DNA of 64,000 nt from Diabrotica undecimpunctata (GCF_040954645.1 NC_092806.1:159522328-159586327); one strand, 5' to 3'. Positions 31,875-43,085 are shown, counted from the stretch's first letter. The notes: generated by a model not told the origin, from the sequence alone. A program made the numbers and translations.

Positions 31875-33389
31875 TAAAAAAACTTAAAAAACAACAAAGC
31901 ACCTGGTGAAAATGGTATCATTGCTGAGTTTCTAAAAGAAGGTGGCGAAATGGAGCAAGAAGAAATTGCTGAGTTAATACGCCAAGTGTGGATCAAAGAA
32001 AAAATACCCAACCAGTGGAAAGAAGCAATCTTATGTCCAGTGCATAAAAAAGGACGTTACAGAATGTAAAAATTACAGGGGAATAGCTCTACAAGATACA
32101 GTGTATAAGATTCTGGCCATATCAATTAGAAATAAAATTAAAACAAAAGTTGAAAATTGTCTAGGTGAATATCAAGCAGGTTTCAGAGCAAACAGATCGG
32201 TAATAGACCAAATTTTTACAATGAAACAAATTTTAGCTAGCTCATATGAATTCAACCTAACATTACACATGCTGTTTATTGATTTTAGACAGGCATATGA
32301 TATTATAAAAAGAAATAAAGTATATGAACCACTAGAATATTTTAAATTTCCACCAAAAATAGTAAGACTGACTAAATGCATACTCAATGATACTAAAAGT
32401 AAAGTCATGTTAGAAGGACGGGTTTCGGATAGCTTTATCACCAATAGAGGTCTGCGACAAGGTGACCCGTTATCAACAGGTTTTTTTTAATTTGATCCTA
32501 GAGAAGATTTTACGAGAATGTAACATCTACACTAGAGGCACAATATATCATCACAGGCATCAATGCGTAGCATATGCAGATGATGTTACCTTAATAACAA
32601 GGAGACCTGCAGAATTAAGAGAAATCTTTACTAGAATAGAGAGAATAGCCAGGGAATATGGTTTAGAAATAAACGAAGAAAAAACAAAATATATGGTGAT
32701 GAGGGGAAACGAAAATCATCTAGGACAGTCCTTTAAGATACAAAGCCCAAGTAAAGAATATAACTTTGAAGTTGTTAGCCAATTCGATTACTTGGGAGTG
32801 ATACTAACAAATAGGAACGAAGAGAACCAAGAAATCATAAAAAGAATGGCCAAAGGTAGTAAGAGTGCTGGGAGCCTGACTAAGATACTGAGGTCGAAGA
32901 TAATATCTAGAACAGCAAAAAAACGAATATATACAACAGTTATCCGACCTACAGTACTCTATGCTAGCGAGACCTGGACACTAAATAAAGATATGGAAGT
33001 AAAGTTAGATAGATGGGAACGAAAAATTCTTAGAAGGATATACGGAGGTGTAAAAGAGGGGAACATCTGGCGAAGAAGAACGAATGAAGAAATAATGCAA
33101 ATATATGGGCAACCAAAAATAACAAGACTTGCTAAAATTCAAAGATTAAGATGGCTCGGACATATAGCAAGAATGAAGGAAGGAAGAGTTCCCAATGAAT
33201 TAATAAACACGGAGGCTGGTACAAAAGGAAAAAGAGGCCGCCCCCTAAGAAAATGGCTGGAGTCGGCAAAAGAAGATCTGAAATCGCTGCGGGTACAAGA
33301 TTGGAAAAACTTAGCACAAGATAGAAAGAAATGGAAGAAAACCGTTGAAGCCTTGGGTCTTTGAGGCCTGTTGAGCTGAACTATATATA
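31875..33389 (+). mobile_element. RTE-like retroelement in OAT-A intron 4
   Basis: A perfect 14-bp duplication, TACTTGTTCTATAA, at 31861-31874 and 33390-33403 bounds 1515 bp. The coding sequence begins truncated at LKNNKAPGENGIIAEFLKEG and continues as IPNQWKEAILCPVHKKGR, CKNYRGIALQDTVYKILA, LGEYQAGFRANRSVIDQIFT, MLFIDFRQAYDIIKRNK and NRGLRQGDPLSTGFF. One extra T in a T-run at about 32480-32488 shifts the frame. It resumes at 32462-33364 with VFFNLILEKILRECN, CVAYADDVTLITRR, FDYLGVILTNRN, WERKILRRIYGGV and QRLRWLGHIARM to a stop. YADD is intact. Orientation is opposite to the host gene. It is of the same family as 3582-4728. Confidence 0.9.
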
Positions 33390-33706
33390 TACTTGTTCTA
33401 TAACCTTCTTCTTACCTTCTTTGTAAGTTTTTTAATATAAGATCTATCTGATTTCGAACAATATTGTCAGATTCCAAAGTTAGAGGTTTTCAAGTATGTA
33501 GGCAACTTTTGAAGGTTTTGGTGACTATGAGTAATTATTTTCTACAAAATTGAATTCTATTCTTTGTACTAAGATTTAAGCATCCTCTGAGCCTCTTCCA
33601 ACCTTGCATTGACATCTGCCACACTCGTACGATTACTAAACTAACACTGAATTGACAAATAATTAGGAAAAGACAGTTAAGATTTGATTTCAAGTACAGT
33701 GCGCCT

Positions 33707-34216
33707 TTTTCTTTTAAGACACATAGGCAGTTCTGATTTAAGAACATTGGAGGTCCCACCGAGATGTGTCTTAAAAGAAAAGTCTTTAATCAGTGCGTGT
33801 TGCCAGTACTTACATATGGTGCAGAGACATTAACACTAACCAAGAAAGTAAGAAATAAAATTTGTGTTACCCAAAGAGCCATGGAACGATCGATGTTAGG
33901 CATTTCTCGTAGGGATCAAGTCACGAACAAGGAAATAAGACGGAGAACAGGAGTGACAGATGCCATAGAAAGAATTATGACCCTTAAGTGGAACTGGGCG
34001 GGGCACATAGCTTGAATGTCGGATAACAGATGGACACAGCGAATAATACAGTGGAGACCGAGACAAGAAGCACATCGAAGTAGAGGTCGTCCACCAACAA
34101 GATGGTCTGATGACATAAAACGGATGCAAACAGCACAAAACAGAAATACATGGAAAATACTGAGGGAGACCTATATCCAGCAGTGGATAGATCCGGGTTA
34201 AATGATGATGATGATG
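33707..34216 (+). mobile_element. RTE-like 3' fragment in OAT-A intron 4, with inverted 5' end
   Basis: A perfect 11-bp duplication ACAGTGCGCCT at 33696-33706 and 34217-34227 frames 510 bp. The main part encodes the reverse-transcriptase tail MCLKRKVFNQCVLPVLTYGA, TQRAMERSMLGISRRDQ, LKWNWAGHIA, a stop, MSDNRWTQRIIQWRPR, RSRGRPPTRWSDDIKR and YIQQWIDPG, ending with an (ATG)n tail. The first ~50 bases are an inverted piece of the same element: 33707-33724 is the exact complement of 33764-33781, and read backwards it encodes the residues just upstream (LPMCLKRK). It belongs to the family seen at 7944-8404. Confidence 0.85.
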
Positions 34217-34400
34217 ACAGTGCGCCTGCGCATCCGCTTATACGTATTTCGACCTCATCAGAACCACCGAACAACGGTGTTCGGTTGTTCGGTGTCAGAA
34301 CGGCTTTCGCAGTCGCTCTGAACGTGAAAATAAATCTTTCCTGTCGTAGGAAGCAACTCTAACATGGCTTCGTATAGACGCAAATAGCGACATATGATAT

Positions 34401-34530
34401 TAAAATCCGTAAACTAATTTTCGAAACCAAATTCAGATTTTTGCTTTAATCTGTGCCTTCTAAGAATTTCAAGGCAAAACAGACGTTGATAAAGATGAAT
34501 TTGGTTTCGAAAATTAGTTAACGGATTTTA
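34401..34530. repeat. 35-bp inverted repeat
   Basis: 34401-34435 and 34496-34530 are inverted copies (TAAAATCCGTAAACTAATTT ... complement ending CGGATTTTA), one mismatch in 35, spacer 60 bp. It could be a tiny non-autonomous transposon. No coding content. Confidence 0.75.
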
Positions 34531-34879
34531 TTGACAAATAATTCTTAAGGCACATGTTACATGGCAGGTTCTTAAAAGTGGTTTCTAATTTTTTTCCGAT
34601 CGAACAAAGATAAGCACGTACCTAGAAATGCTTCTATTGATAAATGTTCGACCATCAATTTTGACACCACGTAACTTTTAGCCTGTTTCCAATGTTAAAT
34701 CCACATTAAAAAGAATACGATTTCCGAACTCATAGAGGAAGATTTATAGTACCTAGTTTTGAATTATAAAAATGTCAGTGATTGCTGCTTTTGAAGGATC
34801 AGTAAGATCAAAATTATATTCCTAAAGACTCTTGAAAAGTGAGTGGTTTTTACTATTATGTTAACGTGCAAGATCTTAC

Positions 34880-35180
34880 CTGGTTCAATCACCAACATAA
34901 CATCATCGTTAGCTAGACAAGCTGATACCGGATAGACTCCACCTCCCAACGCCTTTCCAAGGACCAGAATATCAGGCTTGACATTTTCGTAATCTACAGC
35001 CAGTCTTTTTCCAGTTCTTCCTAAACCAGTTTGGATTTCATCGGCAATCCAAAGAACGTTGTATTTCGTGCAAAGATCTCTGACTCCTTTTAAATAGCCT
35101 GGAGATGGTACTCTAATACCGGCTTCTCCTTGGATTGGTTCAACCATATAGGCACATACGTTGGGATCTTTTAATTGCTC
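34880..35180 (-). CDS. Oat: OAT-A exon 4 (PLP-binding region)
   Basis: Encodes [60 protein letters not shown] and [20 protein letters not shown]. In the 428-residue protein the Schiff-base lysine is K279 (LGKALGG), the cofactor-binding aspartate D250 (ADEIQ) and the substrate-side glutamate E217 (EPIQGEAG). These are offset by 13 from the human numbering I recall (K292, D263, E230). Acceptor TTTTTAG, donor GTAAGA. Confidence 0.96.
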
Positions 35181-35330
35181 CTAAAAAGTTAAAAAATATT
35201 TGTACAGTAAACACAATAATAAAAACTAGATGAGTTTGTAGGGAAAGACGAAAAATCTTATCAATGACTTTTTCCTATAAATTTTCACAGAGTATTTTAT
35301 TAATAATTATAAATATTTTAACTGTAGATC

Positions 35331-37010
35331 TTCTTCTTCAAGTGCCATCTCCGCGGCGGAGGTCGGCAATCATCATAGCTATTCGGACTTTTGAGACGGC
35401 TGCTCTGAAAAGTTCATTTTATGTACATCCGTACCACTCTCAGGTTGCGCAGCCATGACATTCTACGCCTCCCTATGCTTCTCTTTCCTTGGATCTTTCC
35501 CTGCATAATCAGTTGGAGCAAGGTGTATTTCTCTCCACGTGTAATATGTCCAAGATATTCTAATTTTCTTGTTTTTATTGAATTTAAAATTTCCATTTCT
35601 TTGTTCATCCTCCCCAGAACCTCTTTGTTTGTGACGTGTTCTGTCCATGATATTTTCAGAATTCTTCTGTACACCCACAGCTCAAATGATTCCAGTTTTT
35701 TCATTGATGTCGCATTCAAGGTCCAAGATTCCATTCCATAAAATAAAGTCGAAAAAACATAGCACCTCGCCAACCTAACTCTTAGTTCCAGTTTTAAATC
35801 CCTGGTACATAGAACTCTTCTCATTTTGTTGAAATTTGCTCTAGCCTTTTCTATTCTTATTTTTATCTCCTGATTGTAATCATTTGTGGAGTTAATCATT
35901 GTTCCCAGGTATGCATATTTGTCCACTTGTTCGACGTTGGTTTCGTTTATTAGAAGATTCTCGTTATTTCTTTGAGTTTTCGGTATTCTCATAAATTTCG
36001 TCTTCTTGACATTCATTGTTAGACCATACTCTTTTCCATACTCTGCTATTCTGGTCACAAGTCTCTGAAGATCTTCAATGTTTTCGGCTAAGATCACAGT
36101 GTCGTCCGCATATCTAATGTTGTTAATGGGAACTCCATTTACCTTTATTCCAGCTGTTTCACCCTCAAGGGCTTTTTTCAGGACCTCTTCGGAGTAGGCA
36201 TTGAAAAGAATTGGCGACAATACGCATCCCTGTCTTACTCCACATCTAATTTCAATTTCTTCTGACAGCTGTTCGTTAACACGTACTTTTGCTCGCTGTT
36301 TATAGTATAAATTTGATATGATCCTGAGGTCGTTGTAGTCAATCTTCTTTGATTTCAGGACATTCATTAAATGTTTATGTCGTACTTTATCGAATGCTTT
36401 ATTATAGTCAATAAAACATGCGTACCTATATATCTTAATTAACGTCCAGGCATCTTTGTATTAGTATATTAAGTGAAAAAAGAGCTTCACGTGTTCCTAG
36501 GCCTTTGCGAAAACCAAATTGTGTATTATTAACGTCTATGTCCAGTTTGTTTTTTAGATTTTTTATTAACTATTACTGCCACGCCGTGTCTGTGTTGGTT
36601 ATTCTCGCTACCGGAATAATATATTGTGGCTTCGTCTGTTGAAAAACAACCTGAGTTGGGCCACCTAGCTTCACTGATACCCAGTACATCGATATTCAAC
36701 CTGTTCATTTCTTGAATAACATTGTGCATTTTACCAGGCTGAAACATGCTCTGAACATTCCATGTTCCTATTCTAGTGTTGGACAGTCTTATTTTTTCAT
36801 CTGCGTTCTTTTGACAAGGCATTCGCTGATTAACGACCTGAGAGTCCTTGTCTTCTTCTCCCCTGCCGGATCTTGGCTTCCGAGGGCCATGATCAGTAAC
36901 GCCGTTATTAGTTTCTAAAACCATGATGATTTTAAGTGTAGATACCTGGGCTCAAAATATTAAAGTTTAACCCAAATCACTTAAATAAAATGGGGCTTGT
37001 TACTGACTTA
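35331..37010 (-). mobile_element. RTE element in OAT-A intron 3, internally deleted
   Basis: On the minus strand the 5' part (36529-36924) starts MVLETNNGVTD and encodes the endonuclease N-terminus: IGTWNVQSMFQPGKMHNVIQ, LGISEARWPNSG, GVAVIVNKK. It jumps directly to reverse transcriptase: DVNNTQFGFRKGLGTREALF, CFIDYNKAFDKVRHKHLM, then an open block 36367-35414 with RCGVRQGCVLSPILFN, NNIRYADDTVILAEN, KKTKFMRIPKTQ, ELWVYRRILKISWTEHVTNK and MSWLRNLR. The C-terminal half of the endonuclease and the fingers are missing. The tail is GAAGAAGA at 35331-35340. Stops at 36436 and near the end show that it is dead. The 5' boundary near 37010 is approximate; 37010-37500 shows nothing coding. Confidence 0.82.
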
Positions 37011-37505
37011 CAGGATGTTTGTTCAAAAATTGAAAAACTATTTGTACCCAGTATTTTACAACTATTTAACATCTCCTTGTCATACTCTACACCTACACCC
37101 TACTTAACTATGTTAAATAAATATTTCTGGCTACTACCAGAGGCATACAATAGGGGAAAATGAAAGGCTGACCCCTCTCAAATTCTGCGCTATTGAAGGA
37201 ATTGTTATTTTAGCACAATTTTCTTTGTTAATTCCTAATAAAAAAACTCAGCTTTATTTTTTAAAATGTCACCTGAAATAGAAGCTTGTCTGCTTCGTTC
37301 TTGCTTAATGTGCAGAGCCGGATGTGCAGAGCTTCTTCAACATCAGGAAATTCACCCATTTTAAGGGTTTTTCTGTCCTAAGAATCATTATCTACAGATT
37401 TCATAAATTTTTCGATTTTGTCTTTGTTTTTTGTAATGTCATACACTGTAGCTCATCCAATATCATAAAATCTAGATATCGCAGTCGGAGTTTTACCACA
37501 CTCGC

Positions 37506-37506
37506 A

Positions 37507-37568
<62 letters not shown>

Positions 37569-37572
37569 TCTG
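37506..37572. repeat. (TC)n microsatellite
   Basis: About 67 bp of CT repeats with a few interruptions. The Leu-Ser ORF across it is an artefact. Confidence 0.95.
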
Positions 37573-37599
37573 AACTTTCTAAACGAATTAAATAAAAAT

Positions 37600-37940
37600 T
37601 TGGCACTACTTATTACCTACTGTATCTAAACACTATATCGAACCTAACTGCTGACAGAAAACACACGAAATGAAGCATCCGGTAAGAATGGATTCATGTC
37701 GCGACAGGTTTCAGTACGGCGGCGAACTTGACGAGAGGTGCGTCGGATTGCAAAACGTCGGGGTATCAAGGGTGTGCTGTATTTAAAAAAACTTTGATCT
37801 TCCCGTTGGTCATTTAGGTCACGTGGCCTATATCCCGGCCGATTAGAAAGAGATGCAGGGACTACTTTTCTCTGTCGCACTACGGGAATGAGTCTGTATT
37901 GCAACAGTCAGTCTATTTGTATTATATGTCTATGAATTAA
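37600..37940. other. Compositionally distinct intron block
   Basis: A ~320-bp patch visibly richer in G and C than its neighbours (CGCGACAGGTTTCAGTACGG, CACGTGGCCTATATCCCGGC). One minus-strand frame of 86 codons is open through it, rich in Arg and Pro, with no motif I recognise. It may be part of an unidentified repeat. Confidence 0.35.
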
Positions 37941-37951
37941 ACAAAAAATAA

Positions 37952-37966
37952 CCTAACCTAACCTAA
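37952..37966 (-). repeat. Three TTAGG units at the start of OAT-A intron 3
   Basis: CCTAACCTAACCTAA on the plus strand, i.e. TTAGG x3 on the gene strand, just inside the donor GTAAATTT of exon 3. TTAGG is the common insect telomere unit; three copies may well be chance. Confidence 0.6.
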
Positions 37967-37973
37967 AATTTAC

Positions 37974-38197
37974 CTCTAGTGCTTTCAGATCGTCATAAGG
38001 TATGATTTTAAAACCAGGCATGAACGGTCCATATCCCTCATAGCTTGTGGGATCTGTCGACGCTGATACTGCTGCCAAAGATCTTCCCCAAAAGTTGTCC
38101 TCTGCAAAAATAATTTTGGCTTGATCTTTGGGTATCCCCTTCTTTTTGTATCCCCATTTCCTGGCTAATTTACAGGCAGTATCGTCTGCTTCCACAC
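37974..38197 (-). CDS. Oat: OAT-A exon 3
   Basis: Encodes [40 protein letters not shown] and [38 protein letters not shown] and GPFMPGF are OAT signatures. Where human OAT has VEAGETA this copy has VEADDTA; the change sits next to the cofactor-phosphate region. Acceptor TGTGTAG, donor GTAAAT, leaving in phase 0. Confidence 0.95.
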
Positions 38198-38315
38198 CTA
38201 CACAACAAAATTTAAAAACATTGTATTATACACTCATATGTATCTCAATAAAAAAGGAAATAGACCATTGAACAACATGTTCCACCGCGAACCACAATTT
38301 AAATCTTGTATTTAC

Positions 38316-38540
38316 CTGTATTCATCGGCAGAACCTTGTCGTATCCAAAAAGTTTGGTTACAACCTCTGCATACTCTCCAAGTTGATCAGAAAAAAATGC
38401 TCTGGATGTGTGGTGAAGTACTGCACTTTGGTCTTGTAAAGCTTTAACTATTTTCGGATGACAGTGACCAAAATTGTTGGCTGAATAACCACTTAAGTAA
38501 TCAAAATATCTTTTTCCTTCGACGTCCCATACAAAAACAC
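38316..38540 (-). CDS. Oat: OAT-A exon 2
   Basis: Encodes [60 protein letters not shown] and [33 protein letters not shown] and TSRAF are OAT signatures. Acceptor TCTTTCAG, donor GTAAAT. It enters in phase 1 from exon 1, completing the glycine codon. Confidence 0.95.
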
Positions 38541-38899
38541 CTGAAAGAGATCATATTAATAGAATATAATAGAATTTATTTAGTCAATATACAAAAATGG
38601 TTTTGGGGAGTTCGGTTCTGCATCGATAACTATAGTGTTGTATTCAATGTGGGCTCCGAATATTTTTAACATTAACAAAGTTTAATGTAAGTTATAAATT
38701 GTGAATCTTAGTGATATATTGAAATAAACTGTAAGTGTACAAACTCTTTACATAATATCCACTTAAATTAGCATTAAAGTCAGCAAATTGCAATTATTTG
38801 TTATTGTTGTCAATAAACAAATCCAGTTTTACCAGCAAATAACCGCTTTTAGTAAAGACCGATATACCTGTTTTAGCAGGTGTACAGGGTCGGACTTAC

Positions 38900-40885
38900 T
38901 TTTCACAAACGTTTATCGAAATGAATTCAAACATGGAATCACACAACAGTTCTACAATACAAGACCATCAAATAAACAGATCACAGTCATACTCTTCGGC
39001 AACGTCGAGAGTGCAATTTCCTTTAAAGTCCCAAGCAATTATCTTTAGTGCCTTAGAAAACACCAAACTTCAAGACTACCTTCTCCCACTTGGAAATATA
39101 ATTCAACCGAAAAATATAATCTTCTCTTCTAGATTATCTAATAATCGCATATGTATGTATTTATCCAATAAACAAATAGTGGACGATTTTATAAATAATC
39201 ATGCTCAAATAGAAATACAAGGTGAAATTGTCAGAGCAAGAAGGTTAGTTACACCAGCGGAACGACTTGTGCTCTCCGGCGTATGTCCTTCAATACCGCA
39301 CGACTTGCTAATCAATGAGTTACAAAAAATCGGCATAGTTCCTATCTCCCTCATGACCTTCCTCAAAATAAGTGCTTCTATGCCTGAGTACAATCACATC
39401 CTTAGTTTTCGAAGACAAATCTATATCAGTCCTCACAATCTAACACTACCAGAGTCATTTACTCTTATTTTTGACAACACGACATATAGAATATTCATTT
39501 CTCAAGACAGTTTAGTTTGCTTTAGATGCAAGAAGCCAGGACACATGAAGCATCGGTATCCAGCGCAACAAATATATCCTTGCAAGCATCCAATGACACA
39601 AACCCTTCTCAGTGTGAACAAATGTCTATTTCTAATATCCCGGAGATACCGAACAAAGTAGATGCATCAAATAAGGACAGTCACATAATTAATGAACCAA
39701 AAAGAAACTTTGATGAAATTATTTCACCTGAAGCAGATCCATCTTCAAAAGAATATAACATTTTTCCACCACCTTAAGTCCAAGCAAAATCTAAAAAAGC
39801 TAAAATTAGTTCATTAAGCACTTCTGAATGCTCATTTTCTCTCTTACTTGACCCTGCTAAAAACTTCATAGAAAATCACCCTCTACCTTTCCCTCTAAAC
39901 GTTGATCAACTTAACATGTTCCTAATGAATATCACGGGGTCAGCAGATCCTATAACTACAATTCAAGAATATACCACAGACCTACCAGCTTTGTCCCATA
40001 TGCTCAGTCAATTTTATCCCCATTTAAAGGAAATATCCATAAACCGTAAATTCACGTCCATAAGGAAAAAAATTCATAAGTATATTAACAGTGATGCATC
40101 GGAAGCGGAAAGTGACACATCTCAGTTAAGCCAACATTAATTAAAAACATCCCTTGTTGTTTAGTCCTTTCTGACTCTCTCAGCGCAGTCAAAGCTATGC
40201 AAAATGTATACCCTAAACACCCCATTGAGAAAATTATCAGAGCCGAATTAATGAAAGCTCAAGAAAATTTCAGAAGAGTCCACTTCCTATGGATACCATC
40301 TCATATAGGCATAGAAGGGAATGAAGAAGCAGATACTAGTGCGCGTAACTCTATCACCAGTGACACATCAGAAACAGAGTGTCGGAGTATCGCAGGCGAT
40401 CTAAAAGTTTATTTTAAAAATAAGGTGTTAAGTGCGTGAAATCGGGAGTGGAATGATTCTAGTTCGAAACTAAGAACCATCAAAAGTGATATTTTTTCAT
40501 GGAAGTCATATTTCAAATAGTAAACCTCGAAAAATGCGAAACATGCAATACACTAGACAGTATAAAGCACTTCTTGATAGACTGTCCTAAATATGTAAAT
40601 CAAAGACAGTCTTACAATTTGCCAAATAACCTGAAAGCACTCCTCAACAAAAGTTTAGTTCCGAACAATTTATTAGGTTACTTAAAATGTATAAATATGT
40701 TACACAAAATTTAACTTAATTAATTGTTACAAATGTTCAATTGTTCACAAATTGTAATTAATTGTTACAATGATTGATTGTTACAAATGTTAAATTTAAT
40801 ATTATTACAAATGTTACAGGAATGTCGCTAATAACCTTTGGGTGGATGTGACTTTGTTTCTTTAAATAAAAAAAAACAAAATAGT
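38900..40885 (+). mobile_element. I-clade-like non-LTR element reduced to gag and RNase H, in OAT-A intron 1
   Basis: ORF1 (38921-39661) reads NNRICMYLSNKQIVDDFINN, RRLVTPAERLVLSGVCPSIP, then a zinc knuckle CFRCKKPGHMKHRYPA whose last cysteine is Tyr. After a frameshift a Ser/Asn-rich part (39526-40139) continues. It then passes straight into a ribonuclease H end: LVLSDSLSAVKAMQ and HFLWIPSHIGIEGNEEADTS, followed by CETCNTLDSIKHFLIDCPKY, typical of the C-terminus of I-like elements. The entire endonuclease and reverse transcriptase (several kb) are missing. The 3' end GTCGCTAATAACCTTTGGGT ... followed by an A-rich tail is the usual end of such elements. Confidence 0.78.
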
Positions 40886-41079
40886 TTTGTTTTTGACAAG
40901 TCAAAGGAATAGTGACAATTTTTACATATATACATTATAAAATTTTTGCGAATTTAAACATTACAAACAGATATTTAATATTAACAATTTAAGAAATGAC
41001 AAACACACTAAATAAAAATATAAAAACATGAAAAATCATAATAGGCAAATACCCTGACCAAACTAGTACTATTGTGTAA

Positions 41080-42160
41080 AAGCTGTACTTAGGTACTCCA
41101 TTTTTGAATAGAACCAATGTTTCAAAAAGTGTGATTTAATTTTAAGCTTAAACGATAACAAGTGAAGACTTTTTACTTCATCTGGCAAAAAGTTATACAA
41201 ACCAACATCAGTCGAATTTTTTATGCTCTTTGTCAACCTAAAACGTTGTGCTCTAATAGCATCTCTAGATCTTGTATCGTGATCATGGAAGTTGGAGTTT
41301 ATGTTAAACTTACCTTTGCTGGCATGAGTTTCAATCAGCGTCTCATATATATAGAGTGAAGGTAGTGGCATAATACCTAAATCCAGAAATAAAGGTTTAC
41401 AGTGTCCCCTATACTCTGCTCTTGCAAGTATCCTCACTACTTTTTTTTGTAGTTTAAAAATTCGATCTGCGTGACAAGAATTACCCCAAACAGTTATTTC
41501 GTTCTGTAGATGACTATGGAATAGTGCACATTGTAAGGGTACTTTTAGGAATCATATAAACTAAGTTGCGTATTAAAATTATACTTGTAGCAAGTTTAGA
41601 ACTTAAGAAATCTGTATGAGCACTCCAATCCAAATTATCATCTAAAAAGATTCCTAATAGTTTAACACTATCTCTTAAGATATACTTACAATCGGAACTA
41701 AAAATCAAATTCTGATTTTTCTTTTCATTTAGCTTCAGCCCATTATGTAAAAATCAGTTTTTTGCTTTCTGGGTATCTCTATCTATTTTAATTTTTAAAT
41801 TATGCTGATTAATATCAGTATTAATTGATAGTTGTATTATCTGCGAAGCAATTACATTTTATAGAAAACGTGTAGTGAAATAAATCGTTCAGATAAATAA
41901 GAAACAAAGTTTGTCCTAATATCGAACCTTGAGGAATGTATGATCTAAATAGGTTAAGAGTGTTTCCCCTAATGCCGAATTTATGCATTTTTTCCAACAG
42001 TAATTTATGCGAAACACAGTCAAAAGCTTTGGATAAATCACACAATGTCAAAGACACAAAATGACCTTCCTCCAAGCCATCAACTATATCTCTCACAATT
42101 AAACTTACGCGAATTTTACCGGTCAGAATTATCAACAATGTTATTTAAAACAAGCTCAGA
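41080..42160 (-). pseudogene. CR1/Jockey-like reverse transcriptase relic in OAT-A intron 1
   Basis: The minus strand, from 42140 downward, reads RVSLIVRDIVDGLEEGHFVS, LCDLSKAFDCVSHKLLLEKM, YIPQGSILGQTLFLIYLNDL, CFADNTTIN (FADD changed to FADN), KLLGIFLDDNLDWSAHTDFL, then RILARAEYRGHCKPLFLDLG, IMPLPSLYIYETLIETHASK, HDHDTRSRDAIRAQRFRLTK and FNLLPDEVK-like FLPDEVKSLH. That C-terminus without RNase H is characteristic of CR1/Jockey-type elements. A loss in the palm catalytic box and frame breaks make it inactive. Confidence 0.8.
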
Positions 42161-42408
42161 CGCGAATGATCAAGTCATTGGTACATCGTGTCCACGTCCA
42201 TACATTGACAGTCGCACAAGCGTTCAAAACATTTTTTTTTTGCGTCATTCCGTTGTAATCTTACCACGCGCGTTGTTACACCGTTGTACATATTATTACG
42301 TGGTTTGAATTGTTTTTTTAAACTCTTATATTTTATATATCAGTTACAAACACTTCTAAACAAAAAATCAATTTTATCACGTGTCTCTACTAATTTATCT
42401 GTACTTAC

Positions 42409-42568
42409 CTTGTCCTTTCGCTAGAGCCACAGGCAGAGGATGGTAATTGTGGGCCGCATACTTCTCTTCCTTATGAATAACCGTCTCGGTGCTAAATGCC
42501 TTCTTCGACAAATTAATGCAGCTTTTGGCATTTTCTAAAAATCGTGGGGCGTGCCGTGAAGGAATCAT
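42409..42568 (-). CDS. Oat: OAT-A exon 1 (N-terminus, likely mitochondrial targeting)
   Basis: Starts at the ATG at 42566-42568: MIPSRHAPRFLENAKSCINL, SKKAFSTETV, then the first conserved part KYAAHNYHPLPVALAKGQ. The first ~30 residues have Arg and Lys and no acid except one Glu, consistent with a mitochondrial presequence. Donor GTAAGT follows at 42408 in phase 1. An in-frame TTG 12 bases upstream is not a plausible start. A TTGCAG just upstream (about 42597) could be the acceptor of a 5' UTR intron. Confidence 0.93.
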
Positions 42569-43085
42569 TTCTGCATCCAATCAATCAATCGATTTCTGCA
42601 ACCTAAAGTATTCAATGTCAAGTGACGAGAATTATTGCAGTTCCAGTATTATTTATATCATTGTACAAACACGTATATTTTTAGATAAAACATTGAAAAT
42701 TATTCTTTATTAATAGACCAGGGACATCAGGTTTTATCAAGACAAATTCATCCAAATTTTTTTCCTCGAATTCTATTTATTAGCAATTAAAGTGAAAAAT
42801 TGTTATTTTTAGAATTATTGTTTGTAAGTTACGACTTTTATATTCTATCAAACACCTCAAATAAATGGTCATATTTAACTCTTTAATATCTTTTACATAA
42901 GTAATATAGATTTTATTAACTGTTTTGTAAGCGTCAACAATTAATTTTTTATATTTTTAACTATATGATAAATGAAGTAAGTATATGATAAAAAAAACAC
43001 CCAAAAGTCGAAAATATGGAATATTTGTATAATATAGAGAAAGAATATCAGAGAAGATTGCTCAGAATGAAATATTAGAAAACGA
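42569..43085. other. Region upstream of OAT-A, no gene seen
   Basis: Probably contains the OAT-A promoter and 5' UTR, but I see no clear TATA box or initiator I would defend. AT-rich otherwise. Confidence 0.4.

Larger units (their letters stand above)
31264..42568 (-). other. Oat: Ornithine aminotransferase gene OAT-A, whole gene span
   Basis: A six-exon gene on the minus strand. Exons in transcript order are 42409-42568, 38316-38540, 37974-38197, 34880-35180, 31522-31728 and 31264-31433. All introns are GT-AG and all phases agree (1, 1, 0, 1, 1). The coding length is 1287 bases, a 428-residue protein close to the usual 430-440. The enzyme is a pyridoxal-phosphate aminotransferase of the mitochondrial matrix that converts ornithine and 2-oxoglutarate to glutamate semialdehyde and glutamate, linking arginine to proline metabolism. 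Four of the five introns are 2 to 4 kb or otherwise host repeats. An AATAAA overlaps the stop codon (31263-31268 complement). A paralogue lies upstream at 60363. Confidence 0.95.

Noticed and set aside
37507..37572. CRISPR-like or satellite array
   Set aside because: A plain (TC)n run; no spacer-repeat structure exists anywhere in the window.
42566..42580. TTG start four codons upstream for OAT-A
   Set aside because: Non-ATG starts are unlikely here and an ATG in a suitable place follows directly.
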